The translations under genes were made by a program, and so were the position numbers. This document shows positions 5,894 to 10,018 of a stretch of 10,018 nt of DNA, piece after piece. The DNA is taken from NCBI GenBank assembly GCA_964569055.1, contig CAZMSZ010000288.1, positions 1 to 10,018 on the forward strand. The letters are read 5' to 3'. A model generated the notes under the pieces. It had not been told where the DNA came from and did no database searches. It was given only the letters and a program-made list of their open reading frames with translations. The stretch is from JAWLGW01 sp964569055 (lineage in GTDB: Bacteria; Planctomycetota; J058). Positions within the stretch are counted from its first letter, which is position 1, and each line of letters begins with the position of its first letter.

Positions 5894-7356
5894 GCATGCG
5901 CAGCGATGGCGATCGACGCTCCTTCGGGGTCATCGGTCTGGGCGTCATGGGCCGTAACCTCGCGCTCAACCTCGAGGACCACGGGGTCCCGGTCGTGGCG
6001 TGGAACCGCGCGTCGGACCGGCCCGACGACTTCCTGGCGCGGAACGCGGGGAAGCGGCTCGTGCGCGCGGAGACCCTGGAGGAGCTGACCTCGGTCCTCG
6101 ACCGGCCCCGGCGCATCCTGCTGATGGTCAAGGCGGGCGCGGCCGTCGACGCCGTGCTCGAAGCGCTCGCTCCGCTCCTCGACCGGGGTGACGTCGTGCT
6201 CGACGGCGGGAACTCGGCGTTCACGGACACGCGGCGGCGACAAGCGGCGCTCGAAGCGAGGGGGATCGCCCTGCTCGGCGTGGGGATCTCGGGCGGCGAG
6301 GCCGGGGCTCGCCATGGCCCCTCGCTCATGCCGGGCGGCGACCGAAGAGCCTACGACCGCGTCCAGCCCGTGCTCGAGATGATCGCCGCCAGGACCGAGT
6401 CGGGCCCCTGCGTCACGTACGTCGGCCCCGACGGCGCCGGTCACTTCGTCAAGACGGTGCACAACGGGATCGAGTACGCGGACATGCAGCTCATCGCGGA
6501 GAGTTACGACCTCCTCCGCAACGGCCTCGGCCTGGAGCTCGAGCGGGTCGTCGGGATCTACTCGGGCTGGAACGGCGGGCTCCTCGCTTCGTACTTGATC
6601 GAGCTGACCGCGACCGTCCTGGCTGTTCGTGACGGGGAGACCGGGCGGCCGCTCATCGACCTGGTGGAGGATCAGGCCGGGCAGAAGGGGACCGGCAAGT
6701 GGGCGGCCCAGGTCGCGATGGAGCTCGGCGTTCCCGTGCCCACGATCTCCGCGGCGATCGAGGCGCGCCTCATCTCCGACCTGAAGGAGGAGCGCGTCGC
6801 CGCGTCCCGCGCGCTCCACCCGTTCGGCGCCGGGGCGAAGCGGCTCGCGCCCGGGGACGAGCGCGAGCTCGTCCCCGCGATCCGGGACGCGCTGCTCGCG
6901 TCACGGGTCGTGTCCTACGCCCAGGGCATGAGCCTGATCGCGGCGGCCTCGCGCGAGTACGGGTGGTCGATCGACCTGAGGGAGATCGCCCGCATCTGGA
7001 AGGGCGGGTGCATCATCCGGTCTCGACTGCTCGATCCGATCATGGCGGCGTTCGGCCGGCAGGCCGACCTCACGAACCTCCTGCTCGATCAGGAGCTCGG
7101 GTCGCGCGTGGTCGAGACCGAGGACGCGCTGCGGCGCGTCGTGTGCGCGGCCCACGAGCTCCGTCTCCCCGTGCCCGCGTTGAGCGCCTCCCTCGCCTAC
7201 CTGGACTCCTACCGCTCGGCGCGTCTCCCGCAGAGCCTCACGCAGGCTCAGCGCGACGCGTTCGGAGGTCACGGCTACGAGCGCAGCGATCACCTGGAGC
7301 GCGGCGTCGTTCACACCGACTGGCTCGCCGACCGTGGACTTGCGGTGAGCCCATGA
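5890..7356 (+). CDS. gnd: 6-phosphogluconate dehydrogenase, decarboxylating
   Basis: The enzyme oxidises and decarboxylates 6-phosphogluconate to ribulose-5-phosphate, making one NAD(P)H. At 488 residues it is the long (about 470-residue) dimeric form. Domains: an N-terminal Rossmann fold with GVIGLGVMGRNLALN (13-27), DGGNSAFTDT, and GVGISGGEAGARHGPSLMPGG (substrate-binding loop); then the helical domain with GHFVKTVHNGIEYADMQLI, in which Lys188 (general base), His191, Asn192 and Glu195 (general acid) are all present; QKGTGKWAAQVAMELGVPVP; GGCIIRS; and a C-terminal tail LTQAQRDAFGGHGYER...VHTDW, where relatives usually have a 'QAQRDYFGAHTYER'-type sequence. The start at 5890 has a strong AGGAGAGGAG (5874-5883) 6 bases upstream and overlaps the rpiB stop by ATGA. 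About ten extra residues precede the Rossmann strand. It overlaps zwf by ATGA (7353-7356). Cofactor choice between NADP and NAD cannot be decided by eye. Confidence 0.97.
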   Translation: MSMRSDGDRRSFGVIGLGVMGRNLALNLEDHGVPVVAWNRASDRPDDFLARNAGKRLVRAETLEELTSVLDRPRRILLMVKAGAAVDAVLEALAPLLDRGDVVLDGGNSAFTDTRRRQAALEARGIALLGVGISGGEAGARHGPSLMPGGDRRAYDRVQPVLEMIAARTESGPCVTYVGPDGAGHFVKTVHNGIEYADMQLIAESYDLLRNGLGLELERVVGIYSGWNGGLLASYLIELTATVLAVRDGETGRPLIDLVEDQAGQKGTGKWAAQVAMELGVPVPTISAAIEARLISDLKEERVAASRALHPFGAGAKRLAPGDERELVPAIRDALLASRVVSYAQGMSLIAAASREYGWSIDLREIARIWKGGCIIRSRLLDPIMAAFGRQADLTNLLLDQELGSRVVETEDALRRVVCAAHELRLPVPALSASLAYLDSYRSARLPQSLTQAQRDAFGGHGYERSDHLERGVVHTDWLADRGLAVSP

Positions 7357-9200
7357 GCTCGACGCGTTCGGACACGTTCGTCCTCTTCGGCGCCACGGGC
7401 GACCTGGCCTACAAGAAGATCTTCCCCGCGCTCCACGCGATGGTCCGGCGGGGTCGGCTCGACGTGCCGGTCGTCGCCGTCGCCAGGCGACGCTGGAGCG
7501 TCGAGAGGCTGCGCGACCGCGCTCGTCAGAGCGTGACGGAGCATGGCGGCGGAGGCGACGACGCCGCCTTCGCGAAGCTGGCGCGCCTGCTGCGCTACGT
7601 CGAGGGCGACTATGACGACCCCGCGACGTTCGACAGGCTCCGCCGCGAGCTGCGAGGTGCGGCCGCCCCGCTCCACTACCTCGCGGTCCCGCCGAGCCTG
7701 TTCAGGAAGGTGGTCGACGAGCTCGGGCGCACGGGCTGCGCGCGCGGGGCGCGCGTGATCGTCGAGAAGCCCTTCGGCCGCGACCTCCCGTCCGCCATCG
7801 CCCTCAACGAGGCCCTGCACGCCGTCTTCGATGAGACCGCCATCTTCCGCATCGATCACTACCTCGGCAAGGAAGCGGTGCAGAACCTCGTGATGTTCCG
7901 CTTCGCCAACACGTTCCTCGAGCCGATCTGGAACAGGCACTACGTCGAGAGCGTCCAGGTCACGATGGCGGAGGCCTTCGGCGTGGACGGGCGCGGGCGG
8001 TTCTACGACGAGGTCGGGGCGCTCCGTGACGTCGTGCAGAATCACATGATGCAGGTGGTCGGCGTCCTCGCGATGGAGCCGCCGGCGACGACCTACCACG
8101 AGTCCATCCGGGACGAGCTGGTGAAGGTCTTCCGGCAGGTCCGGCCCCTCGAGCCCGCAGACGTCGTTCGAGGTCAGTTCCGCGGCTACACGGACGAGCC
8201 GGGCGTCGCAGCGAGCTCGCAGGTCGAGACGTTCGCGGCGCTGAAGCTCCACGTCGACTCCTGGCGCTGGGACGGGGTCCCGTTCTTCATCCGAGCTGGC
8301 AAGCGCCTGCCGGTGACGGCCACGGAGGTCGTGGTCGAGCTCCGGCGGCCACCCGTCACGCAGCTCGCTCCAGGCAAGGGGAACTACGTCCGCCTCCGCC
8401 TCGGCCCCGAGGTGTCGATCTCGATCGGCGCCAGGGTGAAGACGCCGGGTGAGGAGATGGCCAGCGAGCCCACCGAGCTCTCGGTCGTCCACCGGCCGAC
8501 CGTCGACGAGCTCAGCGCCTACGAGCGGCTCATCGGCGACGCGATGCAGGGGGACGCGACGCTGTTCGCCCGTCAGGACGCGGTGGAGGCGACGTGGCGC
8601 ATCGTCCAGCCGGTGCTCGACGACGTCGTCCCCGTCCGGGAGTACGAGCCGGGGACCTGGGGCCCGATCAGCGCCGATCGACTCACCGAGCACGTCGGAG
8701 GCTGGGCCTGCCCGACGTGCGAGCCGAGCGAGCCGACAGCGGAGGTTCACATGATCCACATCAAGAGGACGTACGACGAGCGCGAGCCTGGCGAGGGCCG
8801 ACGGATCCTGGTGGAGCGGCTCTGGCCTCGCGGCATGACCAAGGAGGCCCTCGGCCGGCACATCTGGCTGAAGGAGGTCGCGCCAAGCACCGAGCTGCGA
8901 AAGTGGTTCGCCCATCGGTTGGATCGCTGGGAAGAGTTCCGCGAGAGGTACCGGGCCGAGCTCGACGCCAACCCCGACGCCTGGCAATCGATCCTCGCGG
9001 CGAGCCGACGTGGGACCGTGACCCTGCTCTACAGCGCCCGCGACCCGGTCCACAACGGGGCCATGGTCCTGCGTGAGTACCTTGCCGAGCACGAAGGGGC
9101 AGCTCGCCGGCGACGCCTGGCCCATGGACGCACGAAGCGTGAAGCGACGAAGGCCGCTGGAGCTCGACGGGCCTCACGTGAAAGGGCCAGGAACGCATGA
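7353..9200 (+). CDS. zwf: Glucose-6-phosphate dehydrogenase fused in frame to a DUF488/YeaO-like domain
   Basis: One uninterrupted frame of 615 residues holds two proteins that are normally separate. Residues 1 to about 453 are a complete G6PD, which oxidises glucose-6-phosphate to 6-phosphogluconolactone and makes NADPH: FVLFGATGDLAYKKIFPAL (9-27, nucleotide-binding), IVEKPFGRDL, the active-site RIDHYLGKE (166-174, with Asp168, His169, Lys173), QNLVMFRFAN, RGRFYDEVGALRDVVQNH, FFIRAGKRLP, and the C-terminal YEPGTWGPISADRL. A short linker (ACPTCEPSEPTAEVH) leads to Met467, where a DUF488 domain begins (IKRTYDE, ILVERLWPRGM, TLLYSARDPVHNGAMVL). An Arg/Lys/Ala-rich tail of about 40 residues follows. 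G6PD usually ends near the linker, and I know of no standard family with this fusion. A ribosome binding site and ATG are kept at the boundary, so DUF488 may also be made separately. A one-base assembly error or indel is the main alternative. The start overlaps the gnd stop (ATGA); the end overlaps the next gene (ATGA). Confidence 0.93.
   Translation: MSSTRSDTFVLFGATGDLAYKKIFPALHAMVRRGRLDVPVVAVARRRWSVERLRDRARQSVTEHGGGGDDAAFAKLARLLRYVEGDYDDPATFDRLRRELRGAAAPLHYLAVPPSLFRKVVDELGRTGCARGARVIVEKPFGRDLPSAIALNEALHAVFDETAIFRIDHYLGKEAVQNLVMFRFANTFLEPIWNRHYVESVQVTMAEAFGVDGRGRFYDEVGALRDVVQNHMMQVVGVLAMEPPATTYHESIRDELVKVFRQVRPLEPADVVRGQFRGYTDEPGVAASSQVETFAALKLHVDSWRWDGVPFFIRAGKRLPVTATEVVVELRRPPVTQLAPGKGNYVRLRLGPEVSISIGARVKTPGEEMASEPTELSVVHRPTVDELSAYERLIGDAMQGDATLFARQDAVEATWRIVQPVLDDVVPVREYEPGTWGPISADRLTEHVGGWACPTCEPSEPTAEVHMIHIKRTYDEREPGEGRRILVERLWPRGMTKEALGRHIWLKEVAPSTELRKWFAHRLDRWEEFRERYRAELDANPDAWQSILAASRRGTVTLLYSARDPVHNGAMVLREYLAEHEGAARRRRLAHGRTKREATKAAGARRASRERARNA
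8741..8745 (+). promoter_or_regulatory. Internal Shine-Dalgarno before the DUF488 ATG
   Basis: GGAGG, within GCGGAGG, lies 5 bases before an ATG at 8751 that is in frame with zwf and sits exactly where free-standing DUF488 proteins begin. A preserved initiation site at a fusion boundary suggests independent initiation, or a recent loss of the zwf stop. Confidence 0.6.
8751..9200 (+). CDS. DUF488 (YeaO-like) protein, possibly translated from an internal start
   Basis: From ATG 8751 this reading gives 149 residues, against about 115-120 for typical DUF488/YeaO proteins. Family marks: an N-terminal IKRTYDERE, RRILVERLWPRGM (RxLVDRLWPRG in relatives), PSTELRKWF, FRERYRAEL and VTLLYSARDPVHNGAMVLREYL. 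The biochemical function of the family is unknown. After REYL, at about residue 110, comes a tail of roughly 40 residues very rich in Arg, Lys and Ala with no recognisable domain; it may be disordered, bind nucleic acid, or be sequence that became coding by loss of an earlier stop. This nested reading is listed apart because the upstream zwf frame runs into it without a stop (see the fusion entry). Whether the cell makes the fusion, the short form or both cannot be told from sequence. Its 3' end overlaps the next gene by ATGA. Confidence 0.7.
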   Translation: MIHIKRTYDEREPGEGRRILVERLWPRGMTKEALGRHIWLKEVAPSTELRKWFAHRLDRWEEFRERYRAELDANPDAWQSILAASRRGTVTLLYSARDPVHNGAMVLREYLAEHEGAARRRRLAHGRTKREATKAAGARRASRERARNA

Positions 9201-9958
9201 GCTCCGAGGCGAAGTGGCCCGTCTACCTGCTGGCGCTCAAGGCCCGCGCCGAGGTGGCCGAACGAACCCTGGAGGTCCGATTCGACAAGCCCGCAGGCAT
9301 GACGTTCAAGGCAGGTCAGTTCATGGACCTGACCCTCATCGACCCGCCAGAGACGGACGCCGAGGGCAACACCCGGGGCTTCTCCATCAACGGCGCGCCC
9401 GACGATCCTGAGCTCATCTTCACCACCCGCATGCGGGACACGGCGTTCAAGCGGATGCTGAAGACCCTGCCGCTCGGGACCAAGGTCAGGGTCGAGGGTC
9501 CGTTCGGCAACCTCACCCTCCACAACGACGCGAAGCGCCCGGCGGTGCTCCTCGCGGGAGGCATCGGGGTGACGCCCTTCCGCAGCATCGTACGACGGGC
9601 CGCGCATGAGGACCTGCCGCACCGGATCTTCCTCTTCTACGCCAACAGGCGGCCGGAGGATGCAGCCTTCCTCGACGAGCTCCGCGGCCTCTCACAGGAC
9701 CATCCCCGGTTCACGTTCATCCCGACAATGACCCAGGTGAACGCGTCGCAGAGGCCGTGGAGCGGAGAGACGGGCCGCATCGACCGCGCGCTCCTCACGA
9801 AGTACCTGAGCGTCGCGGGCTCCTCGGAGGCGCCGCTGGCCGGGCCGCTCTACTACATCGCGGGCCCGGCGCCGATGGTCGCGGGGCTGCGTACCATGCT
9901 GAACGAGGCGGGGGTCGACGACGACGACATTCGAGTCGAGGAGTTCACCGGCTACTGA
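9197..9958 (+). CDS. Ferredoxin-reductase-like FAD/NAD(P)-binding oxidoreductase
   Basis: A 253-residue standalone flavoprotein of the ferredoxin-NADP+ reductase fold. The N-terminal beta-barrel carries FKAGQFMDLTL and the FAD motif RGFSI (Arg60 to Ile64; RxYS in many relatives), then VRVEGPFGNLTL. The C-terminal Rossmann domain begins with VLLAGGIGVTPFRSI (117-131, pyridine-nucleotide binding), followed by RIFLFYANRRPEDAAFLDEL, LYYIAGPAPMVAGL (with a Pro where relatives often have the CGP motif Cys region) and the ending VEEFTGY. There is no 2Fe-2S domain and no signal peptide, so it should act in the cytoplasm with a separate electron partner. It overlaps the zwf-DUF488 frame by ATGA (9197-9200), with AGGA 4 bases before the ATG. 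Lying behind two NADPH-producing dehydrogenases, it may pass electrons between NADPH and a ferredoxin or flavodoxin; that is inference. Its specific partner and direction are unknown, so no gene symbol is given. Confidence 0.88.
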   Translation: MSSEAKWPVYLLALKARAEVAERTLEVRFDKPAGMTFKAGQFMDLTLIDPPETDAEGNTRGFSINGAPDDPELIFTTRMRDTAFKRMLKTLPLGTKVRVEGPFGNLTLHNDAKRPAVLLAGGIGVTPFRSIVRRAAHEDLPHRIFLFYANRRPEDAAFLDELRGLSQDHPRFTFIPTMTQVNASQRPWSGETGRIDRALLTKYLSVAGSSEAPLAGPLYYIAGPAPMVAGLRTMLNEAGVDDDDIRVEEFTGY

Positions 9959-9975
9959 ACCGGGTATGCCGCGTG

Positions 9976-10018
9976 AGATCAGGGATCGTGGTCGCCGAAT
10001 CGTTGCGCCGCCTGATCT
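9976..10018. repeat. 8-bp inverted repeat after the operon, at the right edge
   Basis: AGATCAGG (9976-9983) and CCTGATCT (10011-10018) are perfect reverse complements separated by 27 bases, beginning 17 bases after the stop of the last gene. The window ends exactly at the second arm, so the repeat could extend further. No T-run is visible. It could be part of a transcription terminator or an operator for the next gene; the evidence is thin. Confidence 0.25.

Noticed and set aside
7311..9125. Long minus-strand open frame (604 codons) opposite zwf-DUF488
   Set aside because: Antisense shadow of the G6PD codons; composition (many Asp, His, Arg, Val) is typical of such shadows and no domain is visible.
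1..10018. CRISPR array, tRNA/rRNA genes, insertion sequences or transposase genes
   Set aside because: I saw no regularly spaced repeats, no tRNA-like cloverleaf with TTCRA arm, no rRNA signatures and no transposase motifs on either strand.

Overview
This window comes from a bacterium with very high GC (about 70% by eye) and strong G/C preference at third codon positions. A lipoprotein signal peptide at the left edge and the gene families point to a diderm, perhaps a Myxococcota/Deltaproteobacteria-like or related soil lineage. The exact phylum cannot be fixed from this sequence.

Left part (1-2676). A minus-strand lipoprotein gene runs off the left edge. Next comes a decayed minus-strand subtilisin-like protease, recognisable only by stitching three frames together. 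An intact plus-strand OsmC peroxidase gene follows. Downstream of it lies a run of adjacent hairpins leading into a 32-codon ORF whose ribosome binding site sits inside the last hairpin. A second minus-strand relic is the C-terminal half of an Eis-type acetyltransferase, also frameshifted. About 190 bp containing a perfect hairpin between direct repeats then precede the main operon.

Right part (2677-9958). This is a tightly packed plus-strand pentose phosphate operon: pgl (6-phosphogluconolactonase), tkt (transketolase), rpiB (ribose-5-phosphate isomerase B), gnd (6-phosphogluconate dehydrogenase), zwf (glucose-6-phosphate dehydrogenase) fused in frame to a DUF488/YeaO-like domain, and a standalone ferredoxin-reductase-like FAD/NAD(P) oxidoreductase. 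Five junctions are ATGA start/stop overlaps. The zwf/DUF488 junction is the exception: there is no stop codon, but a good Shine-Dalgarno and an ATG are kept at the domain boundary.

Together zwf, pgl and gnd turn glucose-6-phosphate into ribulose-5-phosphate and yield two NADPH. RpiB and transketolase handle the pentoses. The terminal reductase could pass NAD(P)H electrons to an unknown acceptor. Transaldolase, ribulose-phosphate epimerase and glucose-6-phosphate isomerase are not in the window.

Most noteworthy: the Zwf-DUF488 fusion, which could have arisen by one indel; the hairpin array with a sequestered ribosome binding site; an Asp in RpiB where the ring-opening His is expected; and two decaying genes beside an intact operon.
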